DNA of 10,501 bases from Burkholderiales bacterium (GTDB lineage Bacteria; Pseudomonadota; Gammaproteobacteria; Burkholderiales; SG8-41), in assembly GCA_005800795.1 (NCBI GenBank), contig SYEN01000196.1, forward strand, positions 1-10,501. The letters run 5' to 3'. Positions 1-7,824 of this stretch are shown here, piece by piece. The position numbers and the translations under genes are program-made. The notes below the pieces were generated by a model. The model saw only the letters and a program-made list of their open reading frames with translations, was not told the DNA's origin and searched no databases. Numbering within the stretch: position 1 is the first letter of the stretch; every line of letters starts with the position of its first letter.

Positions 1-39
1 AGTGGTTGGTTGGCACGCTCCGCTCTGCCCACCCTACAG
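1..39. repeat. Candidate dispersed intergenic repeat, cut by window edge
   Basis: Read on the minus strand this begins GTAGGGTGGGCAGAGCGGAG and continues to GTGCCAACCAACCA, directly after the stop codon of the acyl-CoA dehydrogenase gene. The TAGGGTGGGC...CCAACCA form resembles widespread small intergenic repeats of proteobacteria. A similar TGGTAGGTTG...GCACCA stretch occurs at 9229-9259. Assignment rests on resemblance only and the left end is outside the window. Confidence 0.3.
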
Positions 40-1179
40 CTAATCTTTAAGCAGCAAGCCGCCGATGATGTTGCGCTGAATCTCCGACGAGCCTTCGTAA
101 ATCCGCACGATGCGCGCATCGCGGAACGTGGTTTCAATGCCCGCTTCGCGCATATAGCCCATGCCGCCATGAATCTGTACGGCAGCATCGGCCACCTTGC
201 CCAGCGCTTCGGTGGCGAACAGCTTCGCCGCTGAAGCCTCCATGGTGCCGCGCTCACCACGCATCAGCGCATCGATGGCGCGATAGGTGAGACCGCGCGC
301 CGCATCACGCTGCACGCTCATATCCGCCAGCATCCATTGCAGGCCTTGATGCTCGGCGAGTTTCTTGCCGCCTTGCGTGCGCACTTTCATGTAATCGACA
401 CTGCGGTTGATCAAATGATCCATGATGCCGCAACTGCGCGCCGACACGGTGACGCGCCCCGCCGTCAATGTTTTCATCGCCTGAATGTAACCGAGACCCT
501 CGCCACCGAGCAGATTTTCAGCAGGCACTTCACAATCCGTGAACGCCAGCGGCGCAGTGGTGCAGCCATGCATGCCCATCTTCAGTTCATTCTTGCCGAT
601 GCTGAAGCCTTTAAAGTTGCGCTCGACGATAAAAGCCGAAATGCCCTTGATACCCTTGGATTTGTCGGTAATCGCCATCACCGTGAACACATTGGCGATG
701 CCGGCATTGGTGATGTAAATCTTTTCGCCATTGAGAATGTAGCGGTCCCCCTTATTCACCGCAGTGGTGCGCATATCAGCCGGTGACGAACCCGCGGAAG
801 GCTCTGTCAGCGAAAACGTGCCCACCCATTCGCCGGTGGCCATTTTCGGCAGATACTTTTGTTTTTGCGCTTCGTTGCCGAGTGCCACTATGCCCGCCGT
901 GCTAATGCCGGTGTGATTGCCGATCACGGTGGCGAAGCCGTAGTTGGTTGCGCCCATCACCTCTTCAATTGCGCACTTGCCACGCAGCGTCAGGCCGCTG
1001 CCGCCGTACTGCTCGGGAATCGTAAGCCCAAACAAGCCCATCTCACGAGCGAGTTTCATCAACTCATCGGGGATGGCGTCGTCTTCCTCGATCTGGCGCG
1101 AGCGTGGATCAACTTCCTTGCGCAGGAAGCGGGCGACTTCGTCGGCGAAGGCGCGTTCTTCCGGAGTGTAGGGGGTCAT
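40..1179 (-). CDS. Acyl-CoA dehydrogenase (FAD-dependent)
   Basis: A 379-residue cytoplasmic flavoenzyme that would introduce the alpha,beta double bond into an acyl-CoA and pass electrons to electron-transfer flavoprotein. The length is normal for the short/medium-chain family. The first family signature lies around residue 126 (SLTEPSAGSS). The second is near the C-terminus (QIHGGMGYMREAG...RDAR), followed by YEGSSEIQR, whose first Glu (about residue 362) matches the catalytic base of SCAD/MCAD. The ATG at 1179 is preferred to an upstream in-frame TTG at 1200 because GAGGT lies just upstream of it. The usual GSD of the first signature reads GSS here. The gene starts 44 bp after the acyl-CoA synthetase stop on the same strand, so the two are probably co-transcribed and act in sequence on one acid. 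The acyl chain cannot be predicted. Confidence 0.93.
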   Translation of the reverse strand: MTPYTPEERAFADEVARFLRKEVDPRSRQIEEDDAIPDELMKLAREMGLFGLTIPEQYGGSGLTLRGKCAIEEVMGATNYGFATVIGNHTGISTAGIVALGNEAQKQKYLPKMATGEWVGTFSLTEPSAGSSPADMRTTAVNKGDRYILNGEKIYITNAGIANVFTVMAITDKSKGIKGISAFIVERNFKGFSIGKNELKMGMHGCTTAPLAFTDCEVPAENLLGGEGLGYIQAMKTLTAGRVTVSARSCGIMDHLINRSVDYMKVRTQGGKKLAEHQGLQWMLADMSVQRDAARGLTYRAIDALMRGERGTMEASAAKLFATEALGKVADAAVQIHGGMGYMREAGIETTFRDARIVRIYEGSSEIQRNIIGGLLLKD

Positions 1180-1223
1180 GGTTTTTACCTCAAAAAACAA
1201 AATCTTTTTAACTACAGATGAAC

Positions 1224-3356
1224 TTAGCTTTTGGCCTTCGGCTTAATCAAAGCATCTGCCGCCTTAACGCCCTTGCCGCGATCCATCACAAACAGTGGAT
1301 TGATATCCAGCTCGGCGACATGATCCTTCAAATCCACCGCCAGCGCCGATAGCTTCACTATCGCGTCGGCCAGCGCATCCACGTCCGCATGTGCGCGCCC
1401 ACGCGCGCCCGCGAGAAGCGGATAACCTTTGATCTCGGTGATCATTTCGTGCGCCATCGATGGCGTCACGGGTGCCAGACGGAACGACACATCCTTCATG
1501 ATCTCCGCAAAAATACCGCCCAAGCCGAACATCACTGCAGACCCGAACAGCGGGTCATTGGTGATGCCTAAAATCGCTTCCGTGCCACCGCGCAGCATTT
1601 CCTGCACCAGCACGCCGTCGAGTTGCGCTCGGGCGTTGTAGGCTTTGGCGTTGGCCAGCACGTCGTCGTAGGCCGCCGCAAGTTCGGCATCCGAGCTTAA
1701 GCCCAGCTTCACCGCCTTCGCCTCGGTCTTGTGCGAAATATCCGGCGACTGCACCTTGATCGCCACCGGGTAGCCGATTTTTTTCGCCAATGCCAGCGCC
1801 TGCTCGCGCGTGGTGGCGAGCGCTTCCTGCGTCACCGGGATGCCGTATTCGGCCAGCACCTTTTTCGCCTCAAATTCGGTAACGTCTGCCGTTCTATTTG
1901 TAAGTATTTGTTTTATATGGTTTTTTTCTATGACCGCCGGCTGCTCATTACGCTGCGCTGCGATGCGCCGTTTGGCTTCGGCATAGCCACTGATGGCGGC
2001 AAACGCGCGCCCGCAACGCACCGGCGACTTGTAGTGCGGGATGCGCGCTTCGTCGAGTGCGGCGTACGCGTCCTTCGCCATCACGTCTCGCGCGCTCCAT
2101 GCGCAGGCGATGGGCTTGTCGGTCTTCCGCGCAATCGCAATAATTTCTGCGGCTATCTTGGTCGCAATCTCGCCCTGCAGCGAGGCATTGAGCAGCGCCA
2201 CGCAATCCACACCCGGGTCATCGACAATGGCCTGCAGCGCCTGACGGATCAGCGCCAGATCATTAAAGATCGAAGCCGTCACATCCACCGGGTTGCCCAG
2301 CGACCCGTACGACGGCACGAACGCGCGCAACTTTTCCACAGTGGCCGGCGCGAGCTCGGCCAGACGCATGCCGCCGGAGATGCACTCGTCAGTCATCAAA
2401 ATGCCCGCGCCGCCGGACACCGTAATCATCGCGATGCGATTGCCCTTGGGCAACTTGCCACAGCGGAACATGCGACCGTAATCCACCATGTCGGGAATAT
2501 CGTCGATCTGGATAATGCCGGTCTGTTTGAACGCCGCTTTGTAGAGCGCCATCGCGCCGCCAAGATTCGCGGTATGCGACGCTGCGGCCTTTTGCCCTTC
2601 GTCGGTGTTGCCGACTTTCCACATCAAAATCGGCTTGCCCGCGTCCATCGCTTTCATACCGATACCGTGCAGCCGGTGCGCGTCTTTCACGCCCTCGATA
2701 TAACCGACGATCACGTCGGTATGCGGATCGCGGATGAAGTAATCGATGAAGTCGAGCGTGGACACACCGATTTCATTGCCGGTGGTCACCATCTGCCGGA
2801 ACGCGAGGCCACCGTCGAGCGACGACAACGCCAGCACCGAAAAGCCGAAGCCACCCGACTGCGACACCATGCTGACACCGCCTGCCGGGAACTCCTTGGT
2901 AAAAAATACCGAGCCGAAGCCTGCCCACACTTTGTCGGCCACGTTCATCATGCCCTGGCAGTTGGGGCCGATGACGCCGATGTTGTACTGGCGTGCGATA
3001 TCGGTCAGGCGCTGTTGCAACGCCACACCGTCCGCGCCAGTTTCGGAAAAACCGGAGCTGAAAATAATCACGTACGGCACACCCTTTTTGCCGCATTGTT
3101 CGAGAATATCCGCCACGCGCGCGGCGTTGATCAGGATAATCGCGAGTTCGGGCGTCTCGGGCAATTCTGCTATTGAGGGATAGCACTTGTGACCCAACAC
3201 ATCCTGATAGCGCGGGTTCACAGGATACAGCTTGCCGCCGTAACCGTGATTCACCAGATGGCTCAGCGGTTGGCCGCTGATGGTGATCAAATCTTGTGAA
3301 GCGCCGATAAGGGCGACGGACTTGGGGCTGAAAAATCGTTCGAGGTCTGAGCGCAT
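1224..3356 (-). CDS. NDP-forming acyl-CoA synthetase (acetate--CoA ligase family)
   Basis: A 710-residue single-chain protein that should activate a carboxylic acid to its CoA thioester with ATP, giving ADP and phosphate. An N-terminal CoA-binding Rossmann domain (SVALIGAS, GPNCQG) is followed by a succinyl-CoA-ligase-like domain (SQSGG). His261 in ASHTANLGG is the expected phosphohistidine. The C-terminal ATP-grasp domain spans roughly residues 490-710 (SPDISHKTE, GLGGIFAEIMKD, ELDINPLFV), so alpha and beta subunits are fused. There is no GNAT acetyltransferase domain, which separates it from Pat-type lysine acetyltransferases. The ATG at 3356 is chosen over an in-frame TTG at 3365 because family members start shortly before LxxFFxPxSVA; no strong Shine-Dalgarno is visible. 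It is first in an operon with the downstream acyl-CoA dehydrogenase. An AT-rich patch at about 1890-1930 encodes the linker before the ATP-grasp domain. The substrate is unknown. Confidence 0.92.
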   Translation of the reverse strand: MRSDLERFFSPKSVALIGASQDLITISGQPLSHLVNHGYGGKLYPVNPRYQDVLGHKCYPSIAELPETPELAIILINAARVADILEQCGKKGVPYVIIFSSGFSETGADGVALQQRLTDIARQYNIGVIGPNCQGMMNVADKVWAGFGSVFFTKEFPAGGVSMVSQSGGFGFSVLALSSLDGGLAFRQMVTTGNEIGVSTLDFIDYFIRDPHTDVIVGYIEGVKDAHRLHGIGMKAMDAGKPILMWKVGNTDEGQKAAASHTANLGGAMALYKAAFKQTGIIQIDDIPDMVDYGRMFRCGKLPKGNRIAMITVSGGAGILMTDECISGGMRLAELAPATVEKLRAFVPSYGSLGNPVDVTASIFNDLALIRQALQAIVDDPGVDCVALLNASLQGEIATKIAAEIIAIARKTDKPIACAWSARDVMAKDAYAALDEARIPHYKSPVRCGRAFAAISGYAEAKRRIAAQRNEQPAVIEKNHIKQILTNRTADVTEFEAKKVLAEYGIPVTQEALATTREQALALAKKIGYPVAIKVQSPDISHKTEAKAVKLGLSSDAELAAAYDDVLANAKAYNARAQLDGVLVQEMLRGGTEAILGITNDPLFGSAVMFGLGGIFAEIMKDVSFRLAPVTPSMAHEMITEIKGYPLLAGARGRAHADVDALADAIVKLSALAVDLKDHVAELDINPLFVMDRGKGVKAADALIKPKAKS

Positions 3357-3392
3357 GGTGCGCAATCACTGTAGTGGTGTTTGAAGGGCGCG

Positions 3393-3398
3393 ATTATA
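3393..3398 (-). promoter_or_regulatory. Candidate -10 box for the acyl-CoA synthetase operon
   Basis: A perfect TATAAT on the minus strand lies 37 bp upstream of the ATG at 3356, giving a leader of about 30 nt. No good -35 sits at 16-18 bp spacing. TTGTCA is present further upstream but 23 bp away, so the promoter may be weak or activator-dependent. The 109-bp gap also has to serve the divergent MFS gene, for which I see no convincing promoter. Confidence 0.4.
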
Positions 3399-3465
3399 CG
3401 ATGCCACGCAGTGCTATCATCTGACAAAACAAATCCTGCCCACCAACGAAAACGCCGTAAACCCC

Positions 3466-4725
3466 GTGAACACAGCCACCGAAGCAGCAACGGCAACCCC
3501 GGCGATTCCCCGCGCCCAGTACCTGAAAGAAATGTGGTTGATCTGTTCCGGCCACGGCTTGACGCACTGGTATCCCGCCACCTTCTACCTGATGCTGCCG
3601 CTGATCGGCAAGGAACTGGGGCTTTCCTACACCGAAATCGGCCTTATCCTCACCGTGCAACATGTGGTCAGCGCCATCGCCAATCTGCCGGGCGGCGCCG
3701 TGGTCGATGCCTGCGGTAAAAAAGGTTATCTGCTGGTGCTATCGCTGCTGTGGATCGGCATACCGTACGCCGTCATGAGTGTCGCCCACAGCTATTGGGT
3801 GCTACTTGCCTGCATGGCGCTGGTGGGCATTGGCAACAACATCTGGCATCCGGCAGCGATGCCCACCCTTGCCTATCGTTACCCGGAGCGCAAGGGCTTT
3901 GTGCTGTCGGTGCACGGCATGGCGGGCAACTTCGGCGAGGCGCTGGCGCCGCTGGTCATCGGCGCTTTGCTCACCTGGTTCAGCTGGCGCACGGTGGTGG
4001 TGATGAACGTAGTGCCGGGCATCGTGATGGCGGCGATGATACTGATCCTGCTCGGCGCGTTCAGCACAGCCAGGGGCACGGACACCAACCACATCAATGC
4101 CGGCGCCGTGGAGCCGTGGAGCGCACGCAAGTACCTGGCCGACATCGGCGCGCTGTTGCGAAACAAGGCGCTGATGATGGTATCGCTGAGCGCCATGGTG
4201 CGCTCGGTGACGCAGGCGGGCTTGTTGGTCTTTCTGCCGCTGTATCTGGCCCATGAACTCGGCTACAACCTGTTTCTGGTTGGTGTGTGCATGGCGGTAC
4301 TGCAGATCGCCGGATTCGCAGCCAGCCCCGTCGCCGGTCATCTTTCGGATAAATGGGGCCGGCGCCGCGTGGTGATGTCGAGCATGGCGCTTACCGGCGT
4401 CACCATCCTCGGCATGGTGCTGGCCGGCAACAGTGTGTGGTTCGTGGTATTTGTCGGATTGGTCGGTTCGTTCCTCTACGCCATGCGTTCAGTTTTGCAG
4501 GCATGGGCCATTGAATGCACGCCGCGCCATGTCGCCGGCACCGGTGTGGCGCTACAGTTTTCGATCAGCGCCATAGGCAGCAGCTTTTCGCCCGCACTGT
4601 TCGGCATGATTGCCGATGCGCAGGGCTTGCAGGCAACGTTCTATTGGCTGGCAGCTACCATCGTGCTGGGGAATGTGTTGGTAATGTTTGTGCCGGGTGA
4701 AGACCATGCGCACAAGGCGCAATAA
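3466..4725 (+). CDS. MFS transporter, fosmidomycin-resistance (Fsr)-like
   Basis: A 419-residue integral inner-membrane protein with a 12-helix major facilitator pattern. The loop 2-3 motif GGAVVDACGKKG is at residues 76-87 and the repeat in the second half, GHLSDKWGRRR, at 291-301. The stretch WHPAAMPTLAY...SVHGMAGNFGEALAP resembles Fsr-type drug/metabolite exporters, where a WHP/FHP and a GNFGxAxxP motif occur. It starts with GTG at 3466; the next in-frame Met begins the first membrane-proximal segment (MWLICSGHG), so the first 20 or so residues are a short cytoplasmic tail. It is divergent from the acyl-CoA synthetase and followed 34 bp later by a solute-binding protein gene on the same strand. 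Export of a small acid or drug is plausible; the substrate is not evident. Confidence 0.85.
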   Translation: MNTATEAATATPAIPRAQYLKEMWLICSGHGLTHWYPATFYLMLPLIGKELGLSYTEIGLILTVQHVVSAIANLPGGAVVDACGKKGYLLVLSLLWIGIPYAVMSVAHSYWVLLACMALVGIGNNIWHPAAMPTLAYRYPERKGFVLSVHGMAGNFGEALAPLVIGALLTWFSWRTVVVMNVVPGIVMAAMILILLGAFSTARGTDTNHINAGAVEPWSARKYLADIGALLRNKALMMVSLSAMVRSVTQAGLLVFLPLYLAHELGYNLFLVGVCMAVLQIAGFAASPVAGHLSDKWGRRRVVMSSMALTGVTILGMVLAGNSVWFVVFVGLVGSFLYAMRSVLQAWAIECTPRHVAGTGVALQFSISAIGSSFSPALFGMIADAQGLQATFYWLAATIVLGNVLVMFVPGEDHAHKAQ

Positions 4726-4759
4726 GCAACGGCCCTTGAGTGCCGTGTTCGACAGCCGT

Positions 4760-5740
4760 ATGCACCACCGTATGCTCCACCGATTACACGCAGCACCCTT
4801 TGCCGTGCTGTTGACCCTGTCATCGCCATTGCTGTTCGCCCAGCCCTACCCCACCAAGCCCGTTCGTATTGTCGCGCCCTACCCACCCGGTAGCAGCGCC
4901 GACATCATCGGCCGCATTTACGCGCCGCGCCTCGCCGACACGCTGGGTAAACAGTTCGTGGTCGATAACCGGTCAGGCGCTTCCGGCAATATCGCAGCGG
5001 AAATCGTCGCGCGCGCGGCGCCCGACGGTTACACCCTTCTGATCCTTAACACGTCCATCGTCGCCAGCCAGCCGCTATACAAAAACCTGCCGTTCGACAT
5101 CGCGAGGGATTTTCAGTCGGTGGCCATGCTGGGCATTGCCGCGTATGTGCTGACCGTCAACCAGAACGTGCCCGTGAAAACCGTGCAGGAACTGGTCGCA
5201 TTGGCCAAAGTCCGCAACGGCAAAATGATTTACGCCTCCACCGGCATCGGCGGCGGCCTGCATCTGACGATGGAACTTTTGATGATGCAGACCGGCATGC
5301 GCATGCTGCACGTGCCGTACAAGGGCACCGCCTTCGCCGTGCCGGATCTGATCGGCGGCCAGGTCGAAACCATGTTCGGATCGGCGCCAGCGATGTCGCC
5401 GCACATCAAATCCGGACGCATCCGCGCACTGGGCATCACCAGCCTGAAGCGCAGTGCCGCGCTGCCCGACATTCCGACCATTGCCGAAGCCGGCGTGCCG
5501 GGATTTGAATCGGTGTCTTTCACCGCGTTTGCCGTGCCCACCGGCACGCCGCGCGGGGTGATCGCCACGCTGAATACAGCTGTCAACAACGCCGCGCGTG
5601 CGGTGGACACCATCACCGCGCTGGGGAATCAGAGCACGGAGGCCTCGCCGATGACACCGGAAGTGACTACTGCCTACATTCGCGATGAGGTGGTTAAGTG
5701 GAAGAAGGTAGTGGCGGTGGCGGGGGTTAAAGGAGAGTGA
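4760..5740 (+). CDS. Tripartite tricarboxylate transporter substrate-binding protein (TctC/Bug family)
   Basis: A 326-residue periplasmic binding protein. The N-terminus has basic residues, then a hydrophobic stretch (FAVLLTLSSPLLFA) with a likely signal peptidase I site before QPYP. The mature start YPTKPVRIVAPYPPG, then DNRSGASGN and APDGYTLL, are hallmarks of the Bug family. These proteins capture small carboxylates or other metabolites for TctAB-type permeases. I chose ATG 4760 because it gives a normal signal peptide and length. ATG 4772 is equally possible, and the open frame extends back into the MFS gene (TTG 4688, ATG 4706). No tctA or tctB is present in the window, as is common for orphan Bug genes in Burkholderiales. 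Close spacing to the MFS gene suggests one transcript. Confidence 0.92.
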   Translation: MHHRMLHRLHAAPFAVLLTLSSPLLFAQPYPTKPVRIVAPYPPGSSADIIGRIYAPRLADTLGKQFVVDNRSGASGNIAAEIVARAAPDGYTLLILNTSIVASQPLYKNLPFDIARDFQSVAMLGIAAYVLTVNQNVPVKTVQELVALAKVRNGKMIYASTGIGGGLHLTMELLMMQTGMRMLHVPYKGTAFAVPDLIGGQVETMFGSAPAMSPHIKSGRIRALGITSLKRSAALPDIPTIAEAGVPGFESVSFTAFAVPTGTPRGVIATLNTAVNNAARAVDTITALGNQSTEASPMTPEVTTAYIRDEVVKWKKVVAVAGVKGE

Positions 5741-5775
5741 CTACTCAACGTTCGGCAACTCACAAAACTCTCCCT

Positions 5776-5855
5776 GTCATTCCCGCGCAGGCGGAAATCC
5801 ATACGCGGTCTCCAGTGGTGCCTGTGTTATGGGTTCCCGCCTTCGCCGGAACGAC
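5776..5855. repeat. REP/dRS3-like palindromic element, copy 1
   Basis: The left arm 5776-5803 (GTCATTCCCGCGCAGGCGGA...) and right arm 5828-5855 are imperfect inverted repeats, matching at 23 of 28 positions, separated by 24 bp. The element can form a long hairpin between the TctC-type gene and the mannonate dehydratase gene and may act as a terminator or mRNA stabiliser. The same unit, with the same 24-bp spacing between arms, recurs at 10444-10501. The ATTCCC-N8-GGGAAT core of copy 2 has the form of Neisseria dRS3; the core is slightly degraded here (GGAAAT). Confidence 0.85.
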
Positions 5856-5911
5856 GGTGTTTGCATAGCACGTTACCTTACAAACCTCAGTGCAACAGAA
5901 AGACCCAGACA

Positions 5912-6895
5912 ATGCTGATTCAGGACAAAGTAGCATGGGACGCAAACTTCGAAAAAAATCTGGCCCTTCTGCAAACTCTTGGCGTGGATTGCGTGGCACT
6001 CGAACTACCGGATGGACCAAGCGTCAATCCTGCAGTTGATTGTTCAACACTCGCCGCCGCAACAGCCTTTTTCACCCAAGCCAGAGCAACCGTCGCTGCG
6101 CACGGCATGGAACTGCGCACGGTGCTCGCCACCAGCGGCTTTGATGAAGTCAAACGCGGCCAGCCGAGACGCGAAGAAAAAATTACGTGGTTGCAAAACG
6201 CCGTTGGCGCAATGGGCCGTGTGGGCGTTCCGATCCTTGCCTACAACTTTAAGCTGCTCAATTCCAAGCTGCTGCGCTCAGCGCCCACGCAGGGGCGCGG
6301 CACATCGACGTATATTTCATTCGACTACGCCGAGTATCTGAAAAAGCCCGCCGCTCCAGTCACGCCGCCGGTGAACGAGGTGCGGGTGCGGGACAACCTC
6401 CACTATTTTCTGAAAGCGCTGATTCCCGCCTGCGAAAAAGCCAATGTGCGCATGGCATTGCACCCCGACGATCCGCCGGTACCGCTGGGCACGCCGCCGC
6501 TGGCGGGCGCAGCGCATGTCGTCTCCAGCCTCGATGACTATCAGCGCATTTTCGATCTCGTGCCCTCACCCTCAAACGGCATGCTGTTTTGCCAGGGCTG
6601 CGTTACGGAGATGCAAGGCGTCGATGTCTACGACGCGATCCGCAAAATGGGTTCCATGAACAAAATCGTCATGGTGCATTTCAGAAACGTGCGTGGCGAG
6701 TTTCCGCACTTTCAGGAAACCTTCGTCGATAACGGCGACGTGGACATGTTCCGCGCCATGCAGGCCTATCGCGACGCGGGTTTCAAAGGCCCGTTTTCAC
6801 TCGATCACTCGCCGATGTTTCCGGGCGCGGAAGTGGCGAATCAGGCGTTTGTGATTGGCTATTTGCGGGCGCTGATACAGGCGGTGTATCGGTGA
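5912..6895 (+). CDS. Mannonate dehydratase-family protein (UxuA-like TIM barrel)
   Basis: A 327-residue cytoplasmic enzyme, shorter than E. coli UxuA (about 394). UxuA removes water from D-mannonate to give 2-keto-3-deoxygluconate. Family motifs appear in order: ILAYNFKLL, RMALHPDDPPVP, LFCQGC, MVHFRNVRG, a NGDVDMF segment and SLDHSPMFPG. These supply the four expected metal ligands: His184, Cys227, His256 and Asp298. The loops between the first barrel strands are shorter than in UxuA, so the real substrate may be a related sugar acid. ATG 5912 is preferred over an upstream in-frame TTG at 5861, which falls in the repeat region; only a weak purine-rich AGAAAG precedes it. The gene follows a palindromic repeat after the solute-binding protein gene. 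A diverged copy of its last 120 bases lies at 7825-7944. Family assignment is firm, exact reaction is not. Confidence 0.8.
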   Translation: MLIQDKVAWDANFEKNLALLQTLGVDCVALELPDGPSVNPAVDCSTLAAATAFFTQARATVAAHGMELRTVLATSGFDEVKRGQPRREEKITWLQNAVGAMGRVGVPILAYNFKLLNSKLLRSAPTQGRGTSTYISFDYAEYLKKPAAPVTPPVNEVRVRDNLHYFLKALIPACEKANVRMALHPDDPPVPLGTPPLAGAAHVVSSLDDYQRIFDLVPSPSNGMLFCQGCVTEMQGVDVYDAIRKMGSMNKIVMVHFRNVRGEFPHFQETFVDNGDVDMFRAMQAYRDAGFKGPFSLDHSPMFPGAEVANQAFVIGYLRALIQAVYR

Positions 6896-6902
6896 CGGAT
6901 GA

Positions 6903-7052
6903 TTGCTGCGCCTGCGGCGGGAGAGCGCACCGCCTGTGGAAGATATTGCTTTTCATGGCAATTTTAGCGAGATGTTATACGGCGCGAGCTTCAATAAGTA
7001 TTTGTTTTTAAGAAATATTATCCAGGATTTACCAGCACACGAAGCGACTTGA
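6903..7052 (+). pseudogene. Regulator-like gene fragment, copy 1 (possible GntR/FCD remnant)
   Basis: A short open frame of about 49 codons with no credible start. From 6939 it reads EDIAFHGNFSEMLYG then FNKYLFLRNII, and it stops at a TGA (7050-7052) that overlaps the -35 box of higBA. The frame matches 8002-8082 at 64 of 81 bases without a gap, and the protein pattern is kept (H..F..MLYG...NKYLFL). The D..FH..L...xxN.yL pattern is reminiscent of the FCD ligand-binding domain of GntR-type regulators, which often sit beside uxuA; that is an inference. It appears to be a remnant cut off by the higBA module. Confidence 0.4.
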
Positions 7053-7077
7053 CCTTCATAAACTTTTTGTTTATAGT
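7049..7077 (+). promoter_or_regulatory. higBA promoter
   Basis: TTGACC (7049-7054) and TATAGT (7072-7077) are separated by 17 bp, close to the sigma-70 consensus at both boxes. The predicted transcription start is about 7084, only a base or so before the GTG chosen as the higB start (7085), so the higB mRNA would have almost no leader. Confidence 0.7.
7058..7074. promoter_or_regulatory. Palindromic operator candidate for HigA
   Basis: ATAAAC-TTTTT-GTTTAT is a perfect 6-bp inverted repeat with a 5-bp centre. It covers most of the spacer and the first half of the -10 box of the higBA promoter. Binding here by the HigA antitoxin, a helix-turn-helix dimer that typically autorepresses its own operon, would block RNA polymerase. 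Its role is inferred from position and symmetry. Confidence 0.55.
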
Positions 7078-7084
7078 TTTCTTC

Positions 7085-7366
7085 GTGATTCAAACATTTG
7101 CCGCACCTGAAACGGAACGCTTCTTTGCTACCGGCAAGTCACGCAGGCTGCCGCCGAAAATTTTCAAGCGAGCGGCAATGCGTTTGATGCAGTTGGATGC
7201 GGCCACGCGCATTGAGGATTTGCGTCTTCCGCCTTCCAACAGGCTGGAAGCGCTGGTTCATGATCGCGCAGGGCAGTGGAGTATTCGTATCAACGAACAG
7301 TGGCGTGTATGCTTCCGCTTTAAGAATGGCGATGCCTTTGATGTTGAAATCGTCGATTATCATTAA
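7085..7366 (+). CDS. higB: HigB-type toxin (RelE/ParE superfamily mRNA interferase)
   Basis: A 93-residue protein matching the HigB toxin pattern: ETERFFATGKSRRLP, then LDAATRIEDLRLPPSNRLEAL, then GQWSIRINEQWRVCFRF and the C-terminal GDAFDVEIVDYH. HigB toxins cut mRNA on the ribosome and are neutralised by HigA. The frame is open back to a TTG at 7049, but that would add a hydrophobic run and overlaps the promoter -35. GTG 7085 gives the family's usual N-terminus (xIQTFAxxETERFF) and length of about 92. No Shine-Dalgarno fits between the predicted transcript start and this GTG, so leaderless translation is likely. Toxin-first gene order with the antitoxin 12 bp downstream is typical of higBA. 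The gene appears intact. Confidence 0.9.
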   Translation: MIQTFAAPETERFFATGKSRRLPPKIFKRAAMRLMQLDAATRIEDLRLPPSNRLEALVHDRAGQWSIRINEQWRVCFRFKNGDAFDVEIVDYH

Positions 7367-7378
7367 GGAATAATCAAC

Positions 7379-7687
7379 ATGACCAAGAATGGGTTACCTG
7401 CAATTCATCCGGGGGTATTCCTGGGGGAAATTCTGGAAGAAATGCGTATCTCGCAAGCTGAATTCGCCCGAACCATTGGGGTATCGCCCATGCGGATTTC
7501 ACATGTCCTCAAGGGGGCGCGTCCCGTGACGGCAGAACTGGCTTTGCTGTGCGGTCGCGCCTTCGATCAGTCGCCGCAATACTGGCTCAATCTGCAAGCG
7601 TCTTACGATCTAAAAACCGCCGAGGTGAGCATTAGAAAACGCCTGGCTGGCATACATTCGTTCTCGCCTGCCACACTTCCCGCCTAA
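7379..7687 (+). CDS. higA: HigA-type antitoxin (XRE-family HTH)
   Basis: A 102-residue antitoxin and DNA-binding repressor. The N-terminus has the HigA/VapI signature IHPGVFLGEILEEM. The helix-turn-helix follows in ISQAEFARTIGVSPMRISHVLKG, and then the conserved RPVTAELALLCGRAF...PQYWLNLQASYDL of the HigA family. The ATG at 7379 is supported by AAGGA at 7365-7369, which overlaps the higB stop codon and so couples the two genes. It should bind HigB and repress the promoter at 7049-7077. The stop codon lies in GCCTAAC (7682-7688), which resembles an attC end box, but no attC follows. The module is intact and lies between two imperfect direct repeats. Confidence 0.92.
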   Translation: MTKNGLPAIHPGVFLGEILEEMRISQAEFARTIGVSPMRISHVLKGARPVTAELALLCGRAFDQSPQYWLNLQASYDLKTAEVSIRKRLAGIHSFSPATLPA

Positions 7688-7824
7688 CTTTAGCTGCATC
7701 GGACTCGTTGAAGCACGTTGGTGAGCAAAACGTTCAAACTGCATCTATAGGTCTTCCAGGTTGGCATAGCGCCGGGCAATAGCTTTTGACAGGTTGCATG
7801 CCTGACATGCGCTTCCACCGGGGC
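7688..7824. other. Noncoding spacer after higA
   Basis: No convincing gene, RNA or terminator hairpin is visible. GCATGC with nearby CAGG/CCTG (about 7791-7804) gives only a weak imperfect palindrome. The right junction between the higBA module and the duplicated uxuA-like sequence must lie in this stretch, because similarity to the intact gene starts abruptly near 7825. Confidence 0.4.

Noticed and set aside
1901..1914. TAAGTATTTGTTTT shared with 6995-7008
   Set aside because: A 14-base AT-rich match inside an interdomain linker codes in a different strand and frame from the regulator fragment; no extended similarity, so taken as chance.
1731..3176. 481-codon open frame on the plus strand
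   Set aside because: It is antisense to the well-supported acyl-CoA synthetase gene, its translation is rich in His and Arg with no recognisable domain, and it reflects the codon bias of the opposite strand.
7682..7765. Possible attC after higA, suggested by GCCTAAC overlapping the stop codon
   Set aside because: No complementary inner arms follow and no matching GTTAGGC end box is found; there is also no GTTRRRY boundary before higB. The TA module is not supported as a second cassette.
7020..7824. higBA as a transposon or insertion sequence
   Set aside because: No terminal inverted repeats, target duplication or transposase are seen; the flanking direct repeats are diverged gene remnants, not a target duplication.
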